A stretch of 64,000 nt of DNA from Halomonas rhizosphaerae (GCF_030010555.1 NZ_JASCQP010000015.1:62001-126000), one strand, 5' to 3'. Shown: positions 45,251 through 54,374, numbered from the stretch's first letter. A program made the numbers and translations. The notes: generated by a model from the letters alone, not told the origin.

Positions 45251-46210
45251 ATGGCTGTATTCACACCGCTTACCGAACCGCAGGTCGTCGAGTTCCTCAG
45301 CCGCTTCGATGCAGGCTCGCTGGTCTCCCTCGAGGGCGTGCCCGCCGGCACCGAGAACACCACCTTCTTCGTCACCACCGACCGGCGCGAGCTGGTGCTG
45401 ACCCTGTTCGAGCAGGGCGAACACGAGGAGCTGCCGTTCTTCGTCGAGCTGCTCGACTACCTGGACGAGCACCGCCTGCCGGTGCCGGGCCCGCTGCATG
45501 ACCGCGACGGCGTCGCCCTGCACACCCTCGCCGGCAAGCCGGCCCTGCTGTTCCCGAAACTGCCCGGTCGGCACCCGAAGAACCCGAACCTGGCGCAGTG
45601 CCGCGAGCTCGGCGACACCCTCGGGCGCATGCACGTGGTCTCACGGCACTTCCCTGGCCACCGTCCCAACCCGCGGGATCTGCACTGGCTGCTGCCCATG
45701 CACCACAAGGTGCTGGTCTACATCTCGCCGCAGGACCAGACACTGATGAAGGACGAGGTGGAGATCTACCAGGGGTTCTTCGGCGACGCTCCGGCACTGC
45801 CCCAGGGGGCGCTGCACGGCGACCTGTTCCGCGACAACACCCTCTTCGACGGCGACCGCCTGGGCGGGCTGATCGACTTCTACAACGGCTGCACCGGTGA
45901 CCTGTTGTTCGACCTGGCCATCGTCATCAACGACTGGGCCACCGGCCCCGACGGCCGCCTGGATGCCGCACGCCACGATGCCATCCTCGCCGCCTACCTG
46001 GCGCGCCGGCCGCTGACCGCCGCCGAGCGCGACGCCTGGCCGATGATGCTGCGCCTTACCGCTCTGCGCTACTGGCTGTCGCGGCTGCTGGTGGTCTACG
46101 TGGACCCGCCGGCCCACGACCTCACGCCCCACGATCCCGACCAGTTCCGTACCATCCTCAAGGCGCGCCTGGAAGATGGCGCACTGCCGCTGCCCGAGGT
46201 GAGCGAATGA
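45251..46210 (+). CDS. thrB: homoserine kinase (phosphotransferase-fold type)
   Basis: A 319-residue enzyme of the aminoglycoside-phosphotransferase fold used by Pseudomonas-type bacteria as homoserine kinase, not the GHMP-type ThrB of E. coli. It phosphorylates homoserine on the way to threonine. Visible are the opening MAVFTPLTEPQVVEFLSRF, the LPKLPGR-like FPKLPGRHP, the catalytic loop GALHGDLFRDNTLF near 187 and the metal-binding GLIDFYNG near 210. Its stop overlaps the speA start (ATGA). Confidence 0.93.
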   Translation: MAVFTPLTEPQVVEFLSRFDAGSLVSLEGVPAGTENTTFFVTTDRRELVLTLFEQGEHEELPFFVELLDYLDEHRLPVPGPLHDRDGVALHTLAGKPALLFPKLPGRHPKNPNLAQCRELGDTLGRMHVVSRHFPGHRPNPRDLHWLLPMHHKVLVYISPQDQTLMKDEVEIYQGFFGDAPALPQGALHGDLFRDNTLFDGDRLGGLIDFYNGCTGDLLFDLAIVINDWATGPDGRLDAARHDAILAAYLARRPLTAAERDAWPMMLRLTALRYWLSRLLVVYVDPPAHDLTPHDPDQFRTILKARLEDGALPLPEVSE

Positions 46211-48129
46211 GCCTGTCCAAGAGCATTGCCGGCAGCCCGGCACAGCGCGCGCGGCGCACCTGGAACATCGACCAGTGGGGCAGCGGCTACTTCGACGTCG
46301 ACGATAGCGGCCACGCCCTGGTGCGCCCGCTGGGCAGCGAGGCCGAGGGCCCGGCCCTGCCGCTGGACGACCTGGTGACCGAGCTCCGCCAGGCCGGGCT
46401 GCGCCTGCCGGTGCTGGTGCGCTTCACCGACATCCTCCACGACCGTGTCGAGCAGCTCTGCGCCGCCTTCGATACCGCCATGCAGGAGGAGGAGTTCGGC
46501 GGCGGCTACACCGCGGTCTACCCGATCAAGGTCAACCAGCAGCGCCGGGTGGTGGAAGAGATCCTCGGCACCCAGGAGCGCGGCCATGGCCGGGTGGGAC
46601 TCGAGGCCGGCAGCAAGCCGGAGCTGCTCGCCGTACTGGCGCTCTCCGGCGACGGCCCTTCGCTGATCGTCTGCAACGGCTACAAGGACCGCGAGTACGT
46701 GCGCCTGGCGCTGATGGGCGAGAAGCTCGGCCATCGGGTCTACCTGGTGGTGGAGAAGCTCTCCGAGCTGCCGCTGATCCTCGAGGAGGCAGAGCGCATC
46801 GGCGTCACGCCGCGCATCGGCCTGCGCGCCCGCCTGGCCACCGTGGGACGCGGCCGCTGGCAGAACACCGGCGGCGAGAAGTCCAAGTTTGGCCTCACCG
46901 CCAGCCAGGTGCTGGCGGTAGTGGATCAGCTTCGCGAGGCCGATGCCCTGGCCAGCCTGCAGCTGGTGCACTTCCACCTCGGCTCGCAGATCGCCAACAT
47001 CCGCGACATCCAGCGTGGCCTGCGCGAGTGCGCGCGCTTCTACCAGAGCCTGGTGGCGCTGGGCGCACCAGTGGACACCGTGGACGTGGGCGGCGGCCTC
47101 GGTGTCGACTACGAGGGCACCCGCTCGCGCAGCTTCTGCTCCGCCAACTACTCCATGCTGGAGTACGCCCGCAACGTGGTGTACGCCTTCCGCCTGGCCT
47201 GCCAGGAATTCGAGCTGCCCCAGCCCCACCTGATCAGCGAGTCGGGCCGGGCACTCACCGCCCACCATGCGGTGCTGATCACCAACGTGATCGGCGAGGA
47301 GCGCATCGGTGACGAGGCACCCCCGCGCCGCGTCGAGGGCGACCCCCAGGTCGACGAGCTGTGGCGCGTCCACGAGCTGCTGCACGACCAGGCCGAGCCG
47401 CGCGGCCTGGTGGAGGCCTGGCACGACCTGGTGCAGGCCATGGGCGAGCTCCACGAGCGCTTCGTGATGGGGCTGACCGACATCACCGCCCGGGCCGAGG
47501 GCGAGGGCGTCTACTTCGCCGCCTGTGCTCGGCTGCGTGCGCGGCTCGATACCCGCAACCGCGCCCATCGCGAGATCGACGACGAGCTGGCCGAGAAGCT
47601 CGCCGACAAGCTGTTCGTTAACTTCTCGCTGTTCCAGTCGGTGCCCGACGTCTGGGGCATCCAGCAGATCTTCCCGGTGCTGCCGCTGACCGGCCTGGAC
47701 CACGAGCCGGTGCGCCGCGGCGTGATCCAGGACATCACCTGCGACTCGGACGGACGCATCGACGGCTACGTGGATGGCCAGGGGGTGGAGACCACCCTGC
47801 CGCTGCCCGAGTGGCAGGAGGGCGACGAGAAGCTGCTGGGCTTCTTCATGGTCGGCGCCTACCAGGAGATCCTCGGCGACCTGCACAACCTGTTCGGCGA
47901 CACCGACTCGGCGGATGCCGCCCTGGACGGCAACGGCCGCTGGTCGATCAGCCAGATCCAGCAAGGCGACCGGGTCGCCGACGTGCTCGGCTACGTCAAC
48001 TTCGACGTCGCTGCCCTGCGCGAGCGGCTGGCCGAGCAGCTCGCGCGCAGCGGCCTGGAGCGAGCCGAACAGCAGGCCTTCCTCGACGACCTCTCGGATG
48101 GCCTGGAGGGCTACACCTACCTGGAGTGA
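46207..48129 (+). CDS. speA: biosynthetic arginine decarboxylase
   Basis: A 640-residue PLP enzyme of fold III (alanine-racemase type). It makes agmatine from arginine for putrescine synthesis. The PLP lysine is in AVYPIKVNQQRRVVEEI near residue 105. Other signatures are HFHLGSQIANIRDIQ near 257, TVDVGGGLGVDYEGTRS near 290 and CDSDGRIDGYVDGQG near 515. The length matches the family. It is translationally coupled to thrB, an unusual pairing of threonine and polyamine synthesis, and ends at a strong hairpin. Confidence 0.95.
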   Translation: MSLSKSIAGSPAQRARRTWNIDQWGSGYFDVDDSGHALVRPLGSEAEGPALPLDDLVTELRQAGLRLPVLVRFTDILHDRVEQLCAAFDTAMQEEEFGGGYTAVYPIKVNQQRRVVEEILGTQERGHGRVGLEAGSKPELLAVLALSGDGPSLIVCNGYKDREYVRLALMGEKLGHRVYLVVEKLSELPLILEEAERIGVTPRIGLRARLATVGRGRWQNTGGEKSKFGLTASQVLAVVDQLREADALASLQLVHFHLGSQIANIRDIQRGLRECARFYQSLVALGAPVDTVDVGGGLGVDYEGTRSRSFCSANYSMLEYARNVVYAFRLACQEFELPQPHLISESGRALTAHHAVLITNVIGEERIGDEAPPRRVEGDPQVDELWRVHELLHDQAEPRGLVEAWHDLVQAMGELHERFVMGLTDITARAEGEGVYFAACARLRARLDTRNRAHREIDDELAEKLADKLFVNFSLFQSVPDVWGIQQIFPVLPLTGLDHEPVRRGVIQDITCDSDGRIDGYVDGQGVETTLPLPEWQEGDEKLLGFFMVGAYQEILGDLHNLFGDTDSADAALDGNGRWSISQIQQGDRVADVLGYVNFDVAALRERLAEQLARSGLERAEQQAFLDDLSDGLEGYTYLE

Positions 48130-48151
48130 GCGCAGCACGCCGCCCGGAACG

Positions 48152-48190
48152 CGAAGACGCCCCGCAGCCTTGAACTGCGGGGCGTCTTCG
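48152..48190 (+). terminator. terminator after speA
   Basis: A 16-bp perfect stem (CGAAGACGCCCCGCAG and complement) with a 7-nt loop, 22 bp after the speA stop and 25 bp from the convergent FAH-family gene; probably bidirectional. Its core GAAGACGCCCCGC resembles the hairpin at 8655-8689. Confidence 0.8.
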
Positions 48191-48214
48191 TCTGGGATCC
48201 AGTGCGGTGTCACC

Positions 48215-48880
48215 CTATTCCACGACGCGGGTCGTGACCTCCAGCCCGCCGGTGAGGGTGAAGTGCAGCGTCGCGCCACGCTCCAGCGGCCCCACGCCGG
48301 CCGGGGTGCCGGTGAGCACCACGTCGCCCGGCTGCAGCGTGAAGTGGCGGCTCATCTCCGCCACCAGGGTCGCCACCGGGAAGAGCATGTCTGCCCCTTC
48401 ACCGTGCTGGCGCGGCTCGCCGTCGACCTCCAGGGTGAAGGAGAGCCCGCTCCAGTTGGGCACCTGCGAGAGCGGCAGGAAGGACGAGAGCGGGCAGGCG
48501 CCGTCGAAGGCCTTGGCGATCTCCCAGGGGTGCCCCTTCTCCTTGAGGCGCGACTGGACGTCACGCAGGGTCAGGTCCAGGGCCAGCCCAATGCCGACGA
48601 TGCCCCGCTCGGCCTCGTCGGCCGTGACATGGGAGAGTTCCTCGCCGATCAGCAGCGCCAGCTCCGTCTCGTAGTGCACCTCACCCCGCGCGAAGGGCGC
48701 GTCGACCGGCTGCTCCAGGGGCACGGCAGCGGTTGCCGGCTTGATGAACAGCAGGGGCTCGCTGGGCACCGGGTTGTCCAGCTCTCGAGCATGGTCGGCG
48801 TAGTTGCGACCGACGCAGACGATCTTGCCCAATGGCTCGGGGAATGGCTGGCCATCGGTGAAACGGGGCACGAAGCGCAT
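48215..48880 (-). CDS. fumarylacetoacetate hydrolase family protein
   Basis: A 221-residue enzyme of the FAH family. The motif KIVCVGRNYADHARELDN near residue 19 and the metal-binding EVHYETELALLIG near 67 are clear, with LTLRDVQSRLKEKGHPWEIAKAFD in the middle. The C-terminal VVLTGTPAGVGPLERG completes the fold. Close relatives (YcgM-type) act as acylpyruvate hydrolase or oxaloacetate decarboxylase; more distant ones cleave aromatic-degradation products. With no pathway neighbours the substrate is open. Confidence 0.88.
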   Translation of the reverse strand: MRFVPRFTDGQPFPEPLGKIVCVGRNYADHARELDNPVPSEPLLFIKPATAAVPLEQPVDAPFARGEVHYETELALLIGEELSHVTADEAERGIVGIGLALDLTLRDVQSRLKEKGHPWEIAKAFDGACPLSSFLPLSQVPNWSGLSFTLEVDGEPRQHGEGADMLFPVATLVAEMSRHFTLQPGDVVLTGTPAGVGPLERGATLHFTLTGGLEVTTRVVE

Positions 48881-48983
48881 GGCGATTCTTCTCCTTCTGG
48901 TGGTCGCCGCCGCGGTCAGGCGACAAGCCCTTCAGTCTACCCCAGCGACATCATGGGTCCAGCGTACGGCGGTGGCCGGCCAC

Positions 48984-49988
48984 TCACGATGGCGTCTCGG
49001 GCGACCAGCGCTCGCCCGGCTCGTGGGCCAGGAAACGCGGACGACGACGGCCTGCCCCGAAGGGGGCGACGCAGCGATTGTCGAGGCGATTGTAGACGAA
49101 GAAGGCGTTGCTGCGCGGATCAGGCGACATGTTGGCGTTGGAGCCATGCAGCACGTTGCAGTCGAACAGCAACAGGCCGCCCGCCGCGCCGGTCGGCGCA
49201 TCGATGCCGTGCCGGTCGATCAGCGCGCGCAGCGCCTCGCGGCCCGGCACCCCGACTTCCTGCTGCTTGAGCGACTGCTTGTGGTTGTCGTCCGGGGTCT
49301 CCCCCAGGCAGGGCACGAAGACCTTGTGGGAACCCGGCACCAGCATCAGCGGCCCGTTGAAGGGGTGGTTGTCGGTGAGCACGAGGGAGGCGCTCACCGC
49401 ATGCATGGCCGGCATCCCGTCCTCGGCGTGCCAGGTCTCGAAGTCCGAGTGCCAGCTGAAGCCCTTGCCCTCGAAGCCGGGCTTGTAGTTGATGCGCGAC
49501 TGGTGGACGTAGGCCTCCCCGCCGAGGATCTGGCGGGCACGGCCCATCAGGCGAGCGTCATGGGCCAGGCGCGAGAAGCGCCGCGAGAGGAAGTGCACGG
49601 CGAACAGCGAGCGGATCTCGTTGCCCTGGGGCTCGGTGATGCTGAAGTCGCGGCCGCGGAAGTCGTCGTTGTCGAGCAGGGTCTCGAGTTCCCGGCGCAG
49701 CTCGGCGAGCTCGTCGCCAGTGATGAAGCCGGGCTCGAAGAGGAACCCCTGGCGCTCGAACGCATCGAGCTGCGCCTGGCTCAGTGGCCCTTCCTCGGCA
49801 CGTCCCTTGACCACCCCTTCGTGGCGGCTGAGCCATGGCATGTCCAACGGCTCGGCCAGCCGGGTCGGATAGGGATCCTGGCCCGGGCGCGGCGCGCTCT
49901 TCACGCGGCTCTGGGGGTCGGGAGAATCGACGACGGCGTTGAGGTCAGCCTGTTCCAGCGTGCGATAGGACGATGTCTGCACTGACAT
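48984..49988 (-). CDS. ectD: ectoine hydroxylase
   Basis: A 334-residue Fe(II)/2-oxoglutarate dioxygenase converting ectoine to 5-hydroxyectoine, an osmo- and thermo-protectant. The EctD signature FSWHSDFETWHAEDGMPAM near residue 175 carries the iron His and Asp. The third ligand is the His of DCNVLHGSNANMSPDPRSN, and SLFAVHFLS precedes. It is not beside ectABC, as in Halomonas elongata where ectD is a separate gene. AGGAGGTGAT just before the ATG is an almost perfect ribosome site, implying high translation. The first ~45 residues are a poorly conserved polar extension. Confidence 0.95.
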   Translation of the reverse strand: MSVQTSSYRTLEQADLNAVVDSPDPQSRVKSAPRPGQDPYPTRLAEPLDMPWLSRHEGVVKGRAEEGPLSQAQLDAFERQGFLFEPGFITGDELAELRRELETLLDNDDFRGRDFSITEPQGNEIRSLFAVHFLSRRFSRLAHDARLMGRARQILGGEAYVHQSRINYKPGFEGKGFSWHSDFETWHAEDGMPAMHAVSASLVLTDNHPFNGPLMLVPGSHKVFVPCLGETPDDNHKQSLKQQEVGVPGREALRALIDRHGIDAPTGAAGGLLLFDCNVLHGSNANMSPDPRSNAFFVYNRLDNRCVAPFGAGRRRPRFLAHEPGERWSPETPS

Positions 49989-50085
49989 CCAATCACCTCC
50001 TGTGACTCCGTGATCAGTCTCAGTTCGAACATGTTCCGACGGCAGGACAGCCGCGGGCGACCCCAGTGAAGGAGCCGCACGAGGC

Positions 50086-50113
50086 CATATGGTGACGCCC
50101 TAGGGGGTTTCAA
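50086..50113 (-). promoter_or_regulatory. candidate ectD promoter
   Basis: On the minus strand TTGAAA (50113-50108), a 16-bp spacer and CATATG (50091-50086) resemble a sigma70-type promoter. It is about 100 bp before the ectD ATG and just beyond the tRNA terminator. CATATG is within the palindrome CCATATGG. Osmotic control cannot be judged from sequence. Confidence 0.35.
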
Positions 50114-50121
50114 GGGCAACG

Positions 50122-50145
50122 AAAAAAGCCACCTCGACGGGTGGC
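50122..50145 (-). terminator. Rho-independent terminator of the tRNA cluster
   Basis: On the minus strand the stem GCCACC/GGTGGC with a 6-nt loop is followed at once by TTTTTT (A run at 50122-50127). It lies 62 bp after tRNA-Thr, and upstream of the ectD promoter region. Confidence 0.85.
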
Positions 50146-50206
50146 CTCTTCTATGCTGCGACTCTTGGTTTTCCTGGCGATGGGCCAGGGACTTCCCGGT
50201 GCTTGA

Positions 50207-50282
<76 letters not shown>

Positions 50283-50325
50283 TCGGGAACCGACTCGAGT
50301 CACAGAATCGGAAACAGGGTTGGCG

Positions 50326-50400
50326 TGGCTGGGGTACCAGGATTCGAACCTGGGAATGCCGATACCAAAAACCGGTGCCTTACCACTTGGCTATACCCCA
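50326..50400 (-). tRNA. tRNA-Gln (anticodon TTG)
   Basis: A 75-nt tRNA with encoded CCA. It begins TGGGGTATAGCC and ends TACCCCAGCCA, closely resembling the E. coli glutamine tRNA. The anticodon loop TTTTGGT between CCGGT and ATCGG reads TTG. Position 37 is G rather than the common A. Confidence 0.95.
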
Positions 50401-50406
50401 GCAGAT

Positions 50407-50482
50407 TGGTGGCCAGAGACGGAATCGAACCGCCGACACGGGGATTTTCAATCCCCTGCTCTACCGACTGAGCTATCTGGCC
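50407..50482 (-). tRNA. tRNA-Phe (anticodon GAA)
   Basis: A 76-nt tRNA with encoded CCA. The acceptor GGCCAGA pairs with TCTGGCC. The anticodon arm is GGGGA-TTGAAAA-TCCCC, and the T-loop is GGTTCGATTCC. It is first of the three tRNA genes; the next begins only 6 bp after it. Confidence 0.97.
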
Positions 50483-50572
50483 GCTGCCAACGGTGCGTAT
50501 TAAACCCCAGCGGGCCGTTTCCGTCAACCCCTTCCGTTTCAGAAAGATGGCCGAGGATCGGCGACATGGGGG

Positions 50573-50845
50573 CTACTCGCCCCGGGGAACATAGCCTTCG
50601 GCCTGGTCGGTCTCGCGGTTGTCGAGGAAGCGCTCCATCTGCTCCATCAGGTACTCCCGGGAGGCGGCGTCGAGCATGTTGAGGTGCTTCTCGTTGATCA
50701 GGCGAGTCTGCAGCGCCTGCCACTCCTCCCAGGCCTGGCGGGAAACGCTGGCCTGGATCTCCTGGCCCTTCTTGCCGGGCAGCGGCGGGAACGGCAGGGC
50801 GTCCATTTCCTTCTGGTACTTGCGACAGAAGACGGTCTGGCTCAT
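50573..50845 (-). CDS. YggX family Fe(II)-trafficking/oxidative damage protection protein
   Basis: A 90-residue cytoplasmic protein of the YggX family, protecting iron-sulfur clusters and iron supply under oxidative stress. The signature VFCRKYQKEMDALPFPPLPGKKG at the N-terminus holds the reactive Cys7, and NEKHLNMLDAASREYLMEQM is the helical core. It lies 22 bp after mutY, an iron-sulfur glycosylase, in the mutY-yggX order found in E. coli and many relatives. Confidence 0.95.
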   Translation of the reverse strand: MSQTVFCRKYQKEMDALPFPPLPGKKGQEIQASVSRQAWEEWQALQTRLINEKHLNMLDAASREYLMEQMERFLDNRETDQAEGYVPRGE

Positions 50846-50867
50846 TAGGTCTCTCCTCGTGCGGGTG

Positions 50868-51959
50868 TCAGGGCCCGGCAGTGGTAGTCAGCGCGAAGGG
50901 CGCCAGGGACGCCAGCAGCGCCTTGACCGGCGCCGCCAGGCCGATGCTGGCGGGATCGGAGGGATCGTACCAGCAGCGCGCCTCGTCCACCGCGTCCAGC
51001 CGACCGATGCGTGCCGGCTGCGGGGTGATCTCGAGGCGGAAATGGCTGAAGACATGGGTGAAGGGCGCCCAGGCAGGCTCGAGCGCGCTGCCCGGTGCCC
51101 GGGCGTCCAGCCAGGCCCGCAGCGCCTCGGCATCGTCGAACTGCGGCAGACTCCAGAGCCCGCCCCAGAGGCCGCTGGAGGGGCGCTGCTCGAGCAGCAC
51201 GCGCCCCTCCCGGTCCTGCAGGAGCAGCATGAGGGTGGTGCGCGTGGGCAGGGCCTTCCTCGGCTTGCCCTCGGGGAAGAGCTTCTCCTCGCCGCGGGCG
51301 TGGGCGACGCAGACCTCCTCGAAGGGACAGCGAGCGCAGTCCGGGGTGCCGCGCCGGCAGAGGGTCGCGCCCAGGTCCATCATCGCCTGGGTGAAGTCGA
51401 CCAGCCGCTCGTCGGGCGTGTAGTGCTCGGCCAAAGCCCACAGCCGCCGTTCTACCGCCGGTCGTCCCGGCCAGCCCTCCACGGTGTGCAGGCGCGTGAG
51501 GACGCGCTTGACGTTGCCGTCGAGGATCACCGCGCGCCGCCCGGTGCTCTGGGCGATGATCGCCCCGGCCGTGGAGCGGCCGATGCCGGGCAGCGCCGCC
51601 ATCTCGTCGAGGCTGTGGACGGGAAACGCCCCATCATGCTGATCGGCCACCACCCGAGCGGCCTTGTGGAGGTTGCGCCCCCGGGCGTAATAGCCAAGCC
51701 CGGTCCACAGGTGCAGTACCTCGTCCTGGTCGGCCGCCGCCAGCGACGCCACGTCGGGAAAGCGTGTCATGAAGCGCTCGAAGTAGGGGATCACCGTGGC
51801 CACCTGGGTCTGCTGCAACATGATCTCCGAGACCCACACCCGGTAGGGGCTGCGTTCGTGCTGCCAGGGCAGATCGTGGCGGCCGTGCTCGTCGAACCAT
51901 GCGAGCAGGCGCTGCTGGAAGCGCTCCGGTGGCAGGATGGCTGGCGGCATGTCCGTCAT
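50868..51959 (-). CDS. mutY: A/G-specific adenine DNA glycosylase
   Basis: A 363-residue repair enzyme removing adenine opposite 8-oxoguanine. The helix-hairpin-helix region reads LPGIGRSTAGAI near 118, with catalytic Asp in AVILDGNVKRVL near 140. The [4Fe-4S] cluster has the family spacing CRRGTPDCARCPFEEVC (C-x6-C-x2-C-x5-C) near 200. A NUDIX-like C-terminal domain (RVLLEQRPSSGLWGGLWSLP) recognises 8-oxoguanine. It is transcribed with the YggX gene; upstream a terminator isolates it from asmA. Confidence 0.95.
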   Translation of the reverse strand: MTDMPPAILPPERFQQRLLAWFDEHGRHDLPWQHERSPYRVWVSEIMLQQTQVATVIPYFERFMTRFPDVASLAAADQDEVLHLWTGLGYYARGRNLHKAARVVADQHDGAFPVHSLDEMAALPGIGRSTAGAIIAQSTGRRAVILDGNVKRVLTRLHTVEGWPGRPAVERRLWALAEHYTPDERLVDFTQAMMDLGATLCRRGTPDCARCPFEEVCVAHARGEEKLFPEGKPRKALPTRTTLMLLLQDREGRVLLEQRPSSGLWGGLWSLPQFDDAEALRAWLDARAPGSALEPAWAPFTHVFSHFRLEITPQPARIGRLDAVDEARCWYDPSDPASIGLAAPVKALLASLAPFALTTTAGP

Positions 51960-51977
51960 GGGGCTCTCACTGCGCGC

Positions 51978-52006
51978 AAAAAAGCGCCGACTGGGGAAGT
52001 CGGCGC
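51978..52006 (-). terminator. Rho-independent terminator after asmA
   Basis: On the minus strand the stem GCGCCGACT/AGTCGGCGC with a GGGGA-type loop is followed by TTTTTT. It is 22 bp after the asmA stop and overlaps the region just upstream of mutY. Confidence 0.88.
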
Positions 52007-52028
52007 AGGGACTGGTCGTACGTGTTGC

Positions 52029-54374
52029 TCAATTGAATAGACCCTTCAGGGCGTCGCGAAGTTCCTTGCCGGCTTCCTCGCCGATGCGCTCGTCGATCTT
52101 CTCGGCGGCGCCCTCGAGGCGCTTCTCGACCTCCTCGCCGGCCCGCTGCGAGGCCTCGTCCCGCAGCAGCTCGGCCAGGGTGCCCTGGAAGGCCTGGCGG
52201 TCGACGCGGCACCATTCGGCACTGTCACCGTCCAGCTGCCCCTCGCAGCGCACCGGCAGCGGCACCCGCTCCAGGCGCCGGTTGACCTCACAGGGAGCGT
52301 TCTCGGCATTGACCAGCCGTACGGCGGCACGCAGGTCGAACTGCTCGCTGACCAGGTCCAGTTCGCCCTTGCCGCCCACCTCCATGCCGGGCAGCGTGAC
52401 CAGAAGATCGTCGCTCCTGGCGGTACCTTCATCCAGCTTGAGGGTGGCACGGATGCGCTCGAAGCGGGTCTCGTCGCGCCATTCGCGGTCGAGCTGCTCG
52501 CCCTCCAGGGCGGCGGCCGTGGTGCACAGCTCCCGGGAGATGTTGACCCCGGGAATCGCGCCCTCCTCGACGCGGGTGGCGAGGTTGCCGCCCAGATGGC
52601 GCCTGAGCTCCACCAGGGTGTTGCCACGGGTGGCGAGCTCGCCCTCGCCGCTGAAGCGCCCGCTCAAGGGGGCGGGCTCGTTGCCGAGGGCCTCGAGCAA
52701 CGACTCCAGGCGCACCCGCTCGACCTTCGGCGCCAGCTGCCAGCGGGCCGGCGTCTCGCGCATGTCGAGGGCACCGTCGGCGGCCAGGCGGCCATCGTGG
52801 AAGCGCGACTCGAAGGCGACCAGGCGATGGCGCCCGTCACGCCCCTCGAGGGTCAGGTCGACGTCCTGAAAGTCCAGCCCCGCCAGACGCAGCTCACCCA
52901 GGGACAGGTGAGCATCGAGCGTGAGTGCGGCCAGCCAACCCGTCGGCATCAGGGCGTCCGACTCGGCGGCATGGGCCCGGCGGACGCCCGGCAGGCGCCA
53001 CAACGAGGCGCCGTCGTCCTCCACTCCCGGGGGCGGCAGGTAGCCGTCCACGTCGAGCTGGTCACCCTGCAGGTCGGCGGCGAGTTGTTCACCATCGTAC
53101 TGCCCCGCCAGGCGGCCGGTGAAGGTGCTGCCGTCCAGCACCAGGGTCAGGCCGGCGAGCTCGAAGCGTTCGAGGTCGCCGCTGACGGGGCTGGTCAGCG
53201 CCACGTCGGAGAGCGCCTCGCCATTGGCCATCTCGGGCATCATGTCGAGCCGCGCCAGCCAGGGACGCAGCGACAGCGGCGCCAGGCGCAGCTGGCCGGT
53301 GTAGGCCGGTGCCTCGGCGAGGTCGCTGAAGTTGAGGTTACCGTTGAGCTCCAGGCCGTCGGGGCCGGTGAGCGCCATGTCGCGCAGGCGGGCGCTCTGC
53401 TCGTCGAGGTCGGCATCCAGGGAGAACGCCAGCGACAGCGGCGCCACCTTCTCGCCCAGGCGCGGATGTTTGAGGCTGGCGTCGAGCTGCCCCTCCTCCA
53501 GCTGCAGGCTGCCGTCGGCGACGTTCACGACCAGCTCGGCGCCCTGAAGGTTGACCTTCTGTTCGCTGTCGAGACCGGCGAGACGGTTGACCGTCTCCAG
53601 GCTCAGCCCCTCCAGCACGTGCCGGCCCTCCGCCAGGCCCAGGGCCACCCGGCCCTCCAGGGAGACGTCGCTGACCAGACGCGCCTCACGCTCCTGCTCC
53701 CGCCAGTCGAGGCCCTCGTGGGCCGTCAGCCGGAAGGAGGACGCGACCGGGAAGGCCCGCCCGGGATTGACGTTGCTGCCACTGACCTGGACGTTCTCGA
53801 AGAGCAGTTCGCGATCGCCCAGGGCATCGCGGAAACGCACCTCACCGTCCCGGACCTGCACGCTGGCGACGTTGAGCGCCACCGAAAGGCCGGTGTCGAT
53901 GTCGGGGTCGGGCCCGGCGCTGGCCGGGGCCAGGGCGGCCTCGGCCTCCTCGCTGCTCTCTCTGAGCTGCTCGAGCAGCACTTCCCAGTTACCCTCCCCC
54001 TGGGCGTCGCGCCGAAGGTCGAGATAGAGGCCCTCGAGGGTCAGGCCGTCGATGGCGATCTCCCCGCGCAGCAGCGGCGTGAAGGCGAGGCTGACCTCGG
54101 CGTGGGAGAAGGCGGCGAAGGGCGTCGAGTCGACCGCCTGATCCGGCAGGCGGGCCTCGGCCTTCTCCACGCCCACCCCCAGACGGGGGTAGAAGGACCA
54201 GGAGAGGGAGCCATCCAGGGTCAGTTCCAGCCCGCTGTGTTCTCGCACCACCTCGACCAGCCGCGGCTTGAGGTCATTGGGGTCGAAGAAGGTGGTGACA
54301 TAGACCACAGCGCCGACCATCACCAGGCCGAGCACGCCGATGGCGGCAAGCAGGGTCCGCAACAGGCGCTTCAT
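52029..54374 (-). CDS. asmA: AsmA family envelope protein
   Basis: A 781-residue protein with one N-terminal membrane helix (residues 3-30, RTLLAAIGVLGLVMVGAVVY). A very long, beta-rich periplasmic region follows, typical of AsmA-type bridge proteins thought to carry phospholipid between membranes. The AsmA N-terminal signature DPNDLKPRLVEVVREHSGLEL and GSLSWSFYPRLGVGVEKAEA is present. The C-terminal part (LELRRHLGGNLATRVEEGAI and GEGELATRGN) is the conserved AsmA C domain. It ends in a charged helix (EKRLEGAAEKIDERIGEEAG). Overlaps the upstream acetyltransferase gene by 4 nt. Confidence 0.9.
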   Translation of the reverse strand: MKRLLRTLLAAIGVLGLVMVGAVVYVTTFFDPNDLKPRLVEVVREHSGLELTLDGSLSWSFYPRLGVGVEKAEARLPDQAVDSTPFAAFSHAEVSLAFTPLLRGEIAIDGLTLEGLYLDLRRDAQGEGNWEVLLEQLRESSEEAEAALAPASAGPDPDIDTGLSVALNVASVQVRDGEVRFRDALGDRELLFENVQVSGSNVNPGRAFPVASSFRLTAHEGLDWREQEREARLVSDVSLEGRVALGLAEGRHVLEGLSLETVNRLAGLDSEQKVNLQGAELVVNVADGSLQLEEGQLDASLKHPRLGEKVAPLSLAFSLDADLDEQSARLRDMALTGPDGLELNGNLNFSDLAEAPAYTGQLRLAPLSLRPWLARLDMMPEMANGEALSDVALTSPVSGDLERFELAGLTLVLDGSTFTGRLAGQYDGEQLAADLQGDQLDVDGYLPPPGVEDDGASLWRLPGVRRAHAAESDALMPTGWLAALTLDAHLSLGELRLAGLDFQDVDLTLEGRDGRHRLVAFESRFHDGRLAADGALDMRETPARWQLAPKVERVRLESLLEALGNEPAPLSGRFSGEGELATRGNTLVELRRHLGGNLATRVEEGAIPGVNISRELCTTAAALEGEQLDREWRDETRFERIRATLKLDEGTARSDDLLVTLPGMEVGGKGELDLVSEQFDLRAAVRLVNAENAPCEVNRRLERVPLPVRCEGQLDGDSAEWCRVDRQAFQGTLAELLRDEASQRAGEEVEKRLEGAAEKIDERIGEEAGKELRDALKGLFN

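Noticed and set aside
50027..50036. Palindrome GAACATGTTC in the ectD leader, considered as a Gram-positive-type LexA site
   Set aside because: The spacing between half-sites (2 bp) is wrong for GAAC-N4-GTTC, and gammaproteobacterial LexA uses CTGT-N8-ACAG. No reason to link ectD to the SOS response.
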